Assembly (NCBI GenBank): GCA_963677935.2
Contig: CAXXEH010000003.1
Span: forward strand, 5,022,001-5,086,000
DNA length: 64,000 nucleotides
Direction: 5' to 3'
Origin: JAAFHB01 sp963677935
Lineage (GTDB): Bacteria > Bacteroidota > Bacteroidia > Bacteroidales > Prolixibacteraceae
Shown here piece after piece: positions 51,366 to 59,869 of this stretch (positions are counted from its first letter, which is position 1; every line of letters starts with the position of its first letter). A program made the position numbers and the translations under genes. Below the pieces are notes generated by a model. It searched no databases and was not told the origin of the DNA. It was given only the letters and a program-made list of their open reading frames with translations.

Positions 51366-51539
51366 TTTTCTGTCCTTTTATTTGGTTCCGAATATAAACT
51401 TTTAATTACAAATGCCAGTAATTGCAAAAGAGTTAAAAAGAAATTCGTCATTAAATAAAAGCTACAACTTGAAATGATTTTTGTTCAGAGATAGGATTAA
51501 ACAGATGAAATTTAGAAATGTTCCAAATAGGGACTATCC

Positions 51540-54500
51540 TTATAATCGGGTTAAACCTGATTCTCCCAATTTAATTAGGTTTAGGCAATTTTGATAATTC
51601 CTCCGGGTCAGATTGTCCTCCCAAATCTGTAAATCGGGCAGTGAGACGGCAAAATAGTCGAGTTTGTAGAGATCGTTCAGGTGGTTTTTCCCGAATCTGA
51701 TCAATATTTCGAAACGGTCTCTCGCTTCCTCCTTTTTCCCCAAACGGACCAGTGCTAGTCCCTGATAAAAAATAGTTTCAGGTTGCTGGTCGTTGTAAAA
51801 AACAGCCGGAGTGGGTTCCTTCAACCCTTCAGAGGCTTTTCCCCAGTATTCTGTTGCCTGATCTTTAATTCCCAGACCGTCGAATGCGCATCCCATCCAG
51901 TAAAAAACACCATTTTCCTGTGCACCATATAATTTTCCTTCTCCCAGGTTTTCGGGATAGTGTTGTGCCAGGGTAAGCAAATCTATCCCCTTCTGATAAT
52001 CTTCCGCTGCGATAGCATTCTTAGCCATCTCTGTCAGACTAAAAACATATTGACCGGTCACTTTTCCTTCTCCGCCCTCCCAGGGGTGGAATTTTCTGTT
52101 TAAAATAAGGGAATATCCCCTTTCATACAGGCCAAGTAAGTTAAATAGTGTGGCTTGTTCAAGGTACAAATCGTCCCGTTCGTTGACCAGATCAGGGTAT
52201 TTTTCAAGATTTTGAAGCCGGCTTTCCGGAGAATATCCAATCCGTTTGTATAATTGGTCCAATTCCATGAAGATGCGCGAATCTGAGCGATCGATTGCAA
52301 ATGCTTTTTCGAGCGCTACAATCGCTTTTTCGGGTGAATTTGTCTTGTTAAAATAGGCCAATGCCAGGTTTCGATGGACTGTCGGGAAACAATCATCATT
52401 GGTAGCCGATAATTCCCAGTTCAATATGGCCTCATCATACTGACGTGCGTTGTACCAGAAATTACCCAGATAATAGGGTGCTTTTGCATCAGCAGGATTT
52501 TTACTTTTTGCCCACTCCAAAACAACCACAGCTTCGATATGGTTGGGAAAACAATAGTCGGGAGAGACAGAAGCGGCGAAGAGCAAAGATTGATCAGAAG
52601 CTGCCTTATCTCCGTCGTGAGCTTCAAACCAGGCTTTATAATAATAGGCCATCGGATAGACCGGGTTCTCTTTTTGCTCCTTAATACCCAGATTGATCAG
52701 TTCAATGGCTTCAGAATAAAATCCGGCAGCGGCAAAATCAAGGGAAAATTCGATATAGGTGTGGATATTTTCGCGAATTAGGGTTTTCAATTCTGAATCT
52801 CCGAAAGGGTTAGAACCTCTTTCGGGATTCAAAAGAATTTTTTCAAATAGGACCCCGAAATTAAACGGATCCAGTTTAAGCGACTCCTCCACCAGTTGGA
52901 TCGCTTCAACATACCTGTCAAGTTTACGCAGGATGCTCACTTTAATCTGCCGTGCTTTGTGATTATGCCAGTTCCGGATCAGGGCGCGGTCAACCAGCTC
53001 GAGCGCCTCTTCCCAATCGTGTCTCTTTGCTGCTAATCGTGCCAGTTCGAAATAACCGCTATCCTGAAATGACCCATTCCAGACCGATTTATAGAAAGCC
53101 TCAAATGCGCCATTGTCTTTTTGAAGATAACCTAAGGTGAGACCGAGATTAAAAAAGGGTTCCCCATCAATCGGGTTTGGATTTCGCTCCGTCAGGGTGG
53201 AAATTGCTTGACGGAAATAAGGTTCAGCTTTTGCAAATTGTCCTCGACGCAGGTACCATAATCCTAAGGCATTGTTGCAACGGCTATCTTTCGGATCACG
53301 GCGGAGTCCTTCGAAATAATAATTTAAAGGATCATAAGTGGCATGGCGGTACTGTTCGAGATGCAATCCAGTCAGATATAATTGCTCGATACTTTCAATC
53401 TCCTCAGGAAGTTTTGCAGGTTTGGCCGGTTCAGGAATTGGGTTAAGAGCTGATTCAGGCTTCCAGTCAACCAGTAATTTTCCGTTGGATGTCAGAATCG
53501 CAATTTCCAATGCCGAGGGATCTGTTCCCTGAGGAAGGTCAATTATTTTTTCATACGAAGTGGCCGGATGGAAATCAAAAATATCATCAATCAGGATTTT
53601 ATTACCGGCCTTGAGAATGATTTTACCGGATATGTATATTGAAGTAGTATAGGATTTTATGATACATTTCCCATCCTCAACCTGAAGATTCACCATCGCT
53701 TCTTTTGTGGCATTTTTCACAACACCGAGATCGCGGTATGGCATAAAATACTGCGAAAAAGTTTTCTCTTCCCCGGGCATCAACCACGAAAAGTCGGGCT
53801 GGTTATCGGTGAACACTCCGCACATCAATTCGATATATGGACCATCCTCATCGGTAAGATTGCGGTCCCATGCGCGGCCAAAATCGCTGTGCCCCCATGT
53901 CCATTGTTTTTTCCCGGGTGAAATATGGTGGTTGGCCACATGAAGTAAGCCTCCCCGGCTGTCATTTTCATAACCACCTACAAAATTGTATTTTGAATTG
54001 ACAGCCATATAGGAAGTTGGTACTGGAATATTTTTATACCTGGAGATATCGGTTCCGGGGGCGTAATCGACTTTGTAATAAGTCCCTTTTGCAATTGGGA
54101 ACTCCGACACATCGCGTTTGCCATGGTCAAAAACGGCATTCACGTCAGGGGGGAAAACCGACTGATAATCGTCATTTACCTTGACGGCTGGATTGGCCCA
54201 CCACAGAAAGGTTTGCGGAAAATTGGTGCGATTGAATAATTTTACCTTGATTTCAAGATAAGCTTTGTCCGGATTTAGTGTGAATCCGGCCATCCCCCGG
54301 GTTCGGAACATCCGCTCTAGCTCGCTGCACCAAACAGTGATGCTCCCATCGCTATTCTTTTCAATACAATGATCAACTGCTTCAAAAGTTGAGGGTCGGT
54401 GGTGCTGCGGCCAGTTAAATTCAATTCCACCGGAGATCCAGGGGCCTGTAAGCCCTACCAGTGCCGGTTTGATCACCTGGTTATAATAGACAAAGTGACG

Positions 54501-54821
54501 TTGTTTGGTTTTGTCAAAAGCCATCTGTACCCGCCCACCCAGTTCGGGGAGAATCATGATCTTCAGGAATTGGTTTTCGAGGTAGATAGCATCATATTCC
54601 TTATCAATTTTTTCGTCTGAAATTTTCTCGATTACCGGATGTGGATATACCACGCCGCTGCTCCCCTGGTAAACACGATTCTCGAGAAACATTGGATTTT
54701 TTTCAGGTTTTCCGATTTCATACGTTGGAATAATGACTTTTTCATACCAGGCATGAACTTCCCCCTCCAAAGGAAGGGAGTTAAGGATGCTATTATTTAT
54801 ATTATTTAGAACTGTTGTCAT
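51540..54821 (-). CDS. DUF5107 domain and TPR-repeat protein
   Basis: This 1093-residue protein has an N-terminal DUF5107 beta domain (about 25-340) with 'GGRVQMAFDKTKQRHFVYYN', 'GGIEFNWPQHHRPSTF' and 'VANHHISPGKKQWTWGHSDF'. A galactose-mutarotase-like fold is suggested by these aromatic and His-rich motifs. At least eight TPR-type helical pairs follow from about 480 to 1090 (such as 'CNNALGLWYLRRGQFAKAEP'). No signal peptide is seen, so it is likely cytoplasmic. It overlaps the GH110 gene by 4 bp and ends the carbohydrate locus. Family members sit in glycan loci; a role in sugar sensing or processing is inferred. Confidence 0.87.
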   Translation of the reverse strand: MTTVLNNINNSILNSLPLEGEVHAWYEKVIIPTYEIGKPEKNPMFLENRVYQGSSGVVYPHPVIEKISDEKIDKEYDAIYLENQFLKIMILPELGGRVQMAFDKTKQRHFVYYNQVIKPALVGLTGPWISGGIEFNWPQHHRPSTFEAVDHCIEKNSDGSITVWCSELERMFRTRGMAGFTLNPDKAYLEIKVKLFNRTNFPQTFLWWANPAVKVNDDYQSVFPPDVNAVFDHGKRDVSEFPIAKGTYYKVDYAPGTDISRYKNIPVPTSYMAVNSKYNFVGGYENDSRGGLLHVANHHISPGKKQWTWGHSDFGRAWDRNLTDEDGPYIELMCGVFTDNQPDFSWLMPGEEKTFSQYFMPYRDLGVVKNATKEAMVNLQVEDGKCIIKSYTTSIYISGKIILKAGNKILIDDIFDFHPATSYEKIIDLPQGTDPSALEIAILTSNGKLLVDWKPESALNPIPEPAKPAKLPEEIESIEQLYLTGLHLEQYRHATYDPLNYYFEGLRRDPKDSRCNNALGLWYLRRGQFAKAEPYFRQAISTLTERNPNPIDGEPFFNLGLTLGYLQKDNGAFEAFYKSVWNGSFQDSGYFELARLAAKRHDWEEALELVDRALIRNWHNHKARQIKVSILRKLDRYVEAIQLVEESLKLDPFNFGVLFEKILLNPERGSNPFGDSELKTLIRENIHTYIEFSLDFAAAGFYSEAIELINLGIKEQKENPVYPMAYYYKAWFEAHDGDKAASDQSLLFAASVSPDYCFPNHIEAVVVLEWAKSKNPADAKAPYYLGNFWYNARQYDEAILNWELSATNDDCFPTVHRNLALAYFNKTNSPEKAIVALEKAFAIDRSDSRIFMELDQLYKRIGYSPESRLQNLEKYPDLVNERDDLYLEQATLFNLLGLYERGYSLILNRKFHPWEGGEGKVTGQYVFSLTEMAKNAIAAEDYQKGIDLLTLAQHYPENLGEGKLYGAQENGVFYWMGCAFDGLGIKDQATEYWGKASEGLKEPTPAVFYNDQQPETIFYQGLALVRLGKKEEARDRFEILIRFGKNHLNDLYKLDYFAVSLPDLQIWEDNLTRRNYQNCLNLIKLGESGLTRL

Positions 54822-56635
54822 TGCAATTTTGAATTTACCTGCCTTTTATCCATTTTTTCCAGCTGGATATCTTTTGCCAATACGTCACCTTCGAACACAT
54901 TTCCTTTTACTTCGGCATTCAGACACGCTTCGAAAGTGAGGCAGTGTTTGCGGGTATGAAAGGGTTCAAACTGAACCGAACGGATAATCCTGTTGTAATT
55001 AAACCGGATTCCATCGACCGAAAGGGCATACAAAACCGGGTAGTCGAATGCATTAAAGGTGTTATGTTCGATGGTAATATTGCGGTGAAAGGGTTTAAGT
55101 GAATCAACTTCGGGCACAATCGGATAAATACTGATAATCCCTTCGCAGAACTGGTACATTGAAGTCATACACCCATCTTTAAAAATGTTATTGGTGATGG
55201 CGACATCTGAAACTGCTCCCGATTCGTACCAGCCGTTAGCATCTCCTGCAATGAGAATTGCTGATCCGCTGGATTCGAAAATATTATTGTCAATCAATAC
55301 TTTGCCAGGTGTTGAAACCAGCAGACCTCTGGCGCGGCAGCTACCGAAGTTGCATTTTTGAATGGTTAAAGCCGGAGACCATGATAAATTTTCCAAGGCA
55401 TCGCCAACCTGTAATTCCGTTGGCAGTTGCTTGTCAAATTCAACAATGAACTCATCCCGGTTAACCTTTTCAAAGTGTGTTAATTTTCCTCTGGACACTG
55501 TTTGCATACTTTGATGTTTTATAAAACCTATGGTGTCATTCAAATGGCCCCAGTTCATTCCGGTACTTTGTTCGTGCATGAAACGGCATCTTAACTGATG
55601 GTCATTCATTTTTTCAATGATTTTCACACTTGTTCCGTGTACATTGATCGGATCATCCATTAAACCTCCAAATTCACAACCAGTGATTGTTACTTTACCC
55701 GCGCAGTTTGATACGTGAAAACCGTCATCGTGTCCACTGATATATCGGTTTTTTGCACAGTTGGGAATGACTTTTACGTTTTCGTATTTCAGGTTTCGTG
55801 AAAACTGAGACAATACGCCAAGCCCTGCACAATGATAGAGGTTGACGTTTTCAAGGTTAACATTGCTGCTTTCGAGGATAAAAATTCCGGCATGATCGCG
55901 TTTGCTGTGCCGAAGGATCAGGTAATTTCCTGCTGCCGGAGTCCTGGTAAATTCCCCGTTCATCCTAATTGTTCCGGGTTTGAGTTCTTCGAAAAAGTAT
56001 TTTTTCCAATTACCCCTTATACAACCTTGATCCCCGGTTTCTGCAGCAATACGATGGGTATTTGCTTCATATTCCATATATCCATTTGGTTCAGCCTTCC
56101 AGTTTTCGCCGGTAAACATCAGTTTTCCATTCGTTATTTCGTAAGGAAACTGGGTGGTGTCAACTTCCAGATCTATATTTTTAGGGGTAGCTACCACTAT
56201 TTTTGCCTGGGCTGTAAGTGGAATGTCCCAGTCAATATTGACGTTCTTAATATTGATATTTTCGCTGTTGTCAACGGTGATGGGTTGTATGGCGCCATGA
56301 AAAATAAAATCTGCGCCGCTTCCATCAAGTGTCAATCCTTTGCACCTTTCAATAAGTATCGCCAGATTTTTAGGAAAGTCATTTGTAGTGTTTGATTCGA
56401 AATACTCCTTTGTAAATGAGGGGTCTATTCTGAAATCATACCGTCCCTTCTCAAACAACAACACTGAATGGGGATGTTTTTTGCATTCATTGATGGCTTT
56501 AATGATCGGAGGGATTGCGTTTTCTTTGGTACCGGGTTTTAAACCGAAATCGGACATTTTACAGATATAGACATCATTTTGTATACACCCTGAAATAAGC
56601 AGTGGAAAAAGGATTAACAAAAAAATATTTTTCAT
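54818..56635 (-). CDS. GH110-type alpha-1,3-galactosidase
   Basis: This 605-residue lipoprotein (signal with LISGC, Cys17) has a right-handed parallel beta-helix. Diagnostic GH110 stretches are 'NRYISGHDDGFHVSNCAGKV' and 'FGGLMDDPINVHGTSVKI', holding paired acidic residues of the active site. Its length equals that of Bacteroides GH110 enzymes (about 600). These release terminal alpha-1,3-galactose, as in blood-group-B-like or linear B structures. Its gene overlaps the GH27 gene by one base and the DUF5107 gene by four, so the three are probably translated together. Confidence 0.88.
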   Translation of the reverse strand: MKNIFLLILFPLLISGCIQNDVYICKMSDFGLKPGTKENAIPPIIKAINECKKHPHSVLLFEKGRYDFRIDPSFTKEYFESNTTNDFPKNLAILIERCKGLTLDGSGADFIFHGAIQPITVDNSENINIKNVNIDWDIPLTAQAKIVVATPKNIDLEVDTTQFPYEITNGKLMFTGENWKAEPNGYMEYEANTHRIAAETGDQGCIRGNWKKYFFEELKPGTIRMNGEFTRTPAAGNYLILRHSKRDHAGIFILESSNVNLENVNLYHCAGLGVLSQFSRNLKYENVKVIPNCAKNRYISGHDDGFHVSNCAGKVTITGCEFGGLMDDPINVHGTSVKIIEKMNDHQLRCRFMHEQSTGMNWGHLNDTIGFIKHQSMQTVSRGKLTHFEKVNRDEFIVEFDKQLPTELQVGDALENLSWSPALTIQKCNFGSCRARGLLVSTPGKVLIDNNIFESSGSAILIAGDANGWYESGAVSDVAITNNIFKDGCMTSMYQFCEGIISIYPIVPEVDSLKPFHRNITIEHNTFNAFDYPVLYALSVDGIRFNYNRIIRSVQFEPFHTRKHCLTFEACLNAEVKGNVFEGDVLAKDIQLEKMDKRQVNSKLQ

Positions 56636-58218
56636 TATTTACTTATTTTAACCATGACTACCCCCTGTGCCGGAACATTGGCACTGAATTTCTGATTATA
56701 AACACCAAGATCTTTTTGTCTCCAGAGATCTCGGACAGAATGCTTTCCCGTTATTTGCAATTCACCCCAGTCAGCATCAACATCAACCGGATTTTTCCCC
56801 CGGTTAAACAATCCAACAGACTTCGATCCATCAGCCAGCTTTTTAACCATAATAAAACAATCGTTATCGTGTTTGATTACCCGTCCACATTCTCCTAACG
56901 GGTCCTGATTAACATCAATCACCTCGGGATTACAAAGGATGTTGAGGGTGAATTCATCCAATTTAGACATATCACCACTATAAATGAGCGGAGCGGCAAG
57001 CAGGCACCACAATGACATATAGGCATATTGCATGGCGCCCGGCATAGGAGTAAGTTCGGGAATTCCCATCTTATTAGCTTTCCCAATCCAACCGATTTGA
57101 ATGTAATCGGGATCGTTCCATTGACCGGGCTTATTGTATTGACCAATTTGGGCATTTTTTAATGCAACATCAAAAATCCGGTCAAGTTCATATCCCAGAT
57201 CTCCTCCGGTCCGCCAGCAATGGGCGTCAACTTCACCCCCCCATTTCCAAACATCCCCCATGCCGTACTGACAAAGGTTATAAACGATATCGCGGTCAAG
57301 CGATTTCAATATTTTGCCCATTAATTTATATGGATACTGATTTCCTTCCAGGGTTGGTGCCCCTTTTCCCCAGTGGGGGATGTCCTTATCCTGATCACTT
57401 CCCCCAGAGGCGATGTGACTATAACTGCACCAGTCGTACTTCAGAAAATCAAATCCCCAGGCAGCAAATTGCCGGGCATCCTGTTCCTCATGTCTGAAGG
57501 CTCCGGCAAAACCTCCGCAAGTGAGTGGTCCCGGCGAAGTGTAGATTCCTGCTTTTAGTCCCTTGCCATGAATGTAATCTGTGAGAACTTTCATGTTGGG
57601 GAAATGGCGGTTGGGAACAATATTACCCTGCTCATCTCTCAATGGTCCGACACGTTGCGGATCATTATTTTTAGGGGCATTCATCCAGCAGTCATCGATG
57701 TTGACATACTGATAACCAACATCGGCCATGCCGCTGCTGATCATCACATCAGCTGCCTCGCGCATCATTTTATCGGTAATCCGGTCGTAATGGGCATACC
57801 AGTGGTTCCAGCCCATCGGAGGTGTGAGAGCAAGCTGATCACCGGCAACGATCTTCAGTTTCCGGATATCTTTGCCTTTTGAATTTTTTGCCTGTATTGT
57901 AATTTCATATTCCCCTTTTGGAGGAACGATACCTGTGATGATACCTGTTGATGGATCAAGCTTTAATTCCGGAGGTAACCCTTTTATCTTAAAAAGAATA
58001 GGGCGCTCACCCTGGCAGGGAATCCGGTACAAAAAAGGGTGTCCGGGACGACAACCATAAACCAGAGGTCCGTTAATACGGGGCTGAGGTTTTGGCAGTG
58101 GAGTGATGATTTCATTTTTTGAATTCCCGTTTCCCGAGCTATATGATATTTCCGGTGCTAAAACAAGCAAGGAGATCATATTAAATGCTAAAACAAAGAC
58201 AATTGAATTTCTTTTCAT
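56635..58218 (-). CDS. GH27 alpha-galactosidase with N-terminal Ig-like domain
   Basis: This 527-residue secreted enzyme has a signal peptide and a putative Ig/cadherin-like (He_PIG) domain at about 45-130 ('KGLPPELKLDPSTGIITGIV'). A GH27 TIM barrel follows, beginning 'LTPPMGWNHWYAHYDRITDK', with nucleophile Asp in 'FLKYDWCSY' and acid/base Asp in 'CWRTGGDLGYELD'. A C-terminal beta domain closes it. It hydrolyses terminal alpha-galactose. Its ATGAAA start adjoins hairpin element copy D. Confidence 0.94.
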   Translation of the reverse strand: MKRNSIVFVLAFNMISLLVLAPEISYSSGNGNSKNEIITPLPKPQPRINGPLVYGCRPGHPFLYRIPCQGERPILFKIKGLPPELKLDPSTGIITGIVPPKGEYEITIQAKNSKGKDIRKLKIVAGDQLALTPPMGWNHWYAHYDRITDKMMREAADVMISSGMADVGYQYVNIDDCWMNAPKNNDPQRVGPLRDEQGNIVPNRHFPNMKVLTDYIHGKGLKAGIYTSPGPLTCGGFAGAFRHEEQDARQFAAWGFDFLKYDWCSYSHIASGGSDQDKDIPHWGKGAPTLEGNQYPYKLMGKILKSLDRDIVYNLCQYGMGDVWKWGGEVDAHCWRTGGDLGYELDRIFDVALKNAQIGQYNKPGQWNDPDYIQIGWIGKANKMGIPELTPMPGAMQYAYMSLWCLLAAPLIYSGDMSKLDEFTLNILCNPEVIDVNQDPLGECGRVIKHDNDCFIMVKKLADGSKSVGLFNRGKNPVDVDADWGELQITGKHSVRDLWRQKDLGVYNQKFSANVPAQGVVMVKISK

Positions 58219-58318
58219 CTGTATATAATTTGTTTTTTAAAGGCCAGATGGAATCGCCATCCGCCGGTTGGCGGATTCATTTCGGTTGGTGATATTCTTA
58301 TCATGGCGATTTCATTTG
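58219..58318. repeat. Dispersed hairpin element, copy D (upstream of GH27)
   Basis: The leader TGTATATAATTTG-type segment (58221-58244) adjoins the GH27 start codon (58216-58218). The arms CAGATGGAATCGCCAT (58245-58260) and ATGGCGATTTCATTTG (58303-58318) contain a paired substitution relative to copies A-C (AGCC to CGCC, with GGCT to GGCG), so base pairing is kept. The inner hairpin CCGCCGGTTGGCGG makes it subtype 2, as in copy B. Confidence 0.9.
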
Positions 58319-58360
58319 ATTTTTGATTTAAACTGCAACCTAAATTGATAAGATAGTGAT

Positions 58361-59842
58361 CTATTTCTTTAATCCGGTGAGGTCAGACTCGACCTCGATC
58401 TTCCCGTTTCCCGGAATTATATTAGCCAAAAAATCGTCATAAAGTTCTATGTTTGAGGATGTTTTCAACAATACCTCTTTGTTTTCCACGCTGTTGGTTA
58501 ACAAATTCATTGGTCCCCTTTTATTGAAAACACACCCATAAATGTTGATTTTAGTTTTAAGGTAGTCTGGCATTGCTTTATTGCCATGAAAAAGGATACG
58601 GTTGTCTTTAAAGCTTGAATTTGAAATGGTTAAAACATCAACAGGTGTTCCGATCGAAAACAAAACAGTGGGCTGATCATATTTTACACGGATATTATCA
58701 AAAGTAAGCTGTTCCTGTTTTGGAATTTCGGCACCGGGATAATAGGACCTACTGAATTTGTCATTGTCGAAATGAACAGAAAAACCTGTACGTGGTTTTT
58801 CGAGGAAGATGTCGCGAAAAACAACATTCCTGACGCCTGCAGTGTAGGTTACATCGGTTTGCACCACACCCCAGTTAATACTGTCAAGAACCATATTCCC
58901 TTTATCATGGGATGGTTGGGTTACCGATTTGTAAATTCTGCCATCGGATTTTGCCTGAACACGATAAATCCTTCCGTTTGAAACGACTGCATCGGATTGT
59001 TGCACCTCCATCCCGGGGCGCCAGTCGACCCATGCCCCTGCTAATATCCGGCAAAAATACCCAACAGGATTTTTCCCATCATTAAGATCATGACAGTTTT
59101 CAACAACACCATCTTCAATCCAACCCAGTTCCGGATTTCCAACTGAATAGTCGTGGGCATTGAGGGCCACCGCATCATCGTATGTTTGAAAAATCCCGTT
59201 GCTGATGGTAAAACGCTTTCCCCTTCCCAGATGAACGCCATCCTTATCCCCTTTAATAATCACATCGTTAATGATGATGTCTTCAAAAGTACATACATGA
59301 ATCCCGTACTGTGCTTTGCCTATATCCATACAGCGAAAGCGATCGATTCGCAAATCCTTGATATAGAAAAAAGCCAGTTGTCCATGAAGTCCGTAGGCCT
59401 CCTCGAACTTTCTCACATCCATGCCATTCACAATAATTTGAAGCCCATCGACAGTGATATTGTGATCGAAAGTTTTAGTTCGTGCACCTTTGTTAATCAG
59501 TACATGAGAGAAGGTGCCTTTTTCATCAACCTTTTTCATGAAAATATTGTTGCCAAAAATCAGCGAGGTATTGCTCCCGATGTAAACAGTTCCCGCTGTT
59601 TTGTATGTGCCCGGCTGACTTACAATGATCGTACCTCCCTGATCGACTGCCCGCTGTAAGGCGGTGGTGTTCTCAATCCCGCTGGCGTAGGGCGAAAAAC
59701 CGAAACTTGCGGCATTCAAAAAACTGAATTCGCCATTCTTTTCTGCTAATGTTTTCGTTTTTGCAGCCATTGATTGACCATAAATGGAATTTGCGGTTGC
59801 AAAAAGGAGAATTACAAGTAAATAGTTAAGCCGTGATCTCAT
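58361..59842 (-). CDS. Secreted parallel beta-helix protein, GH28-like
   Basis: This 493-residue protein has a signal peptide (LLVILLFATANSIYG) and a pectate-lyase/GH28-like beta-helix. It begins like many polygalacturonase-related proteins with 'SPYASGIENTTALQRAVDQG' and 'GTIIVSQPGTYKT'. Later 'GDKDGVHLGRGKRF' and 'TYDDAVALNAHDY' resemble the paired-aspartate strands of GH28. The GHG and RIK motifs of true polygalacturonases are not evident, so the exact substrate is open. It lies between the GH2 and GH27 genes on the same strand. Confidence 0.8.
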   Translation of the reverse strand: MRSRLNYLLVILLFATANSIYGQSMAAKTKTLAEKNGEFSFLNAASFGFSPYASGIENTTALQRAVDQGGTIIVSQPGTYKTAGTVYIGSNTSLIFGNNIFMKKVDEKGTFSHVLINKGARTKTFDHNITVDGLQIIVNGMDVRKFEEAYGLHGQLAFFYIKDLRIDRFRCMDIGKAQYGIHVCTFEDIIINDVIIKGDKDGVHLGRGKRFTISNGIFQTYDDAVALNAHDYSVGNPELGWIEDGVVENCHDLNDGKNPVGYFCRILAGAWVDWRPGMEVQQSDAVVSNGRIYRVQAKSDGRIYKSVTQPSHDKGNMVLDSINWGVVQTDVTYTAGVRNVVFRDIFLEKPRTGFSVHFDNDKFSRSYYPGAEIPKQEQLTFDNIRVKYDQPTVLFSIGTPVDVLTISNSSFKDNRILFHGNKAMPDYLKTKINIYGCVFNKRGPMNLLTNSVENKEVLLKTSSNIELYDDFLANIIPGNGKIEVESDLTGLKK

Positions 59843-59869
59843 AATTTGAATTCATTTAAGTGATGATAA

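Noticed and set aside
55832..56395. 187-codon plus-strand ORF inside the GH110 gene
   Set aside because: Antisense to a well-supported enzyme gene; the translation has no recognisable domain.
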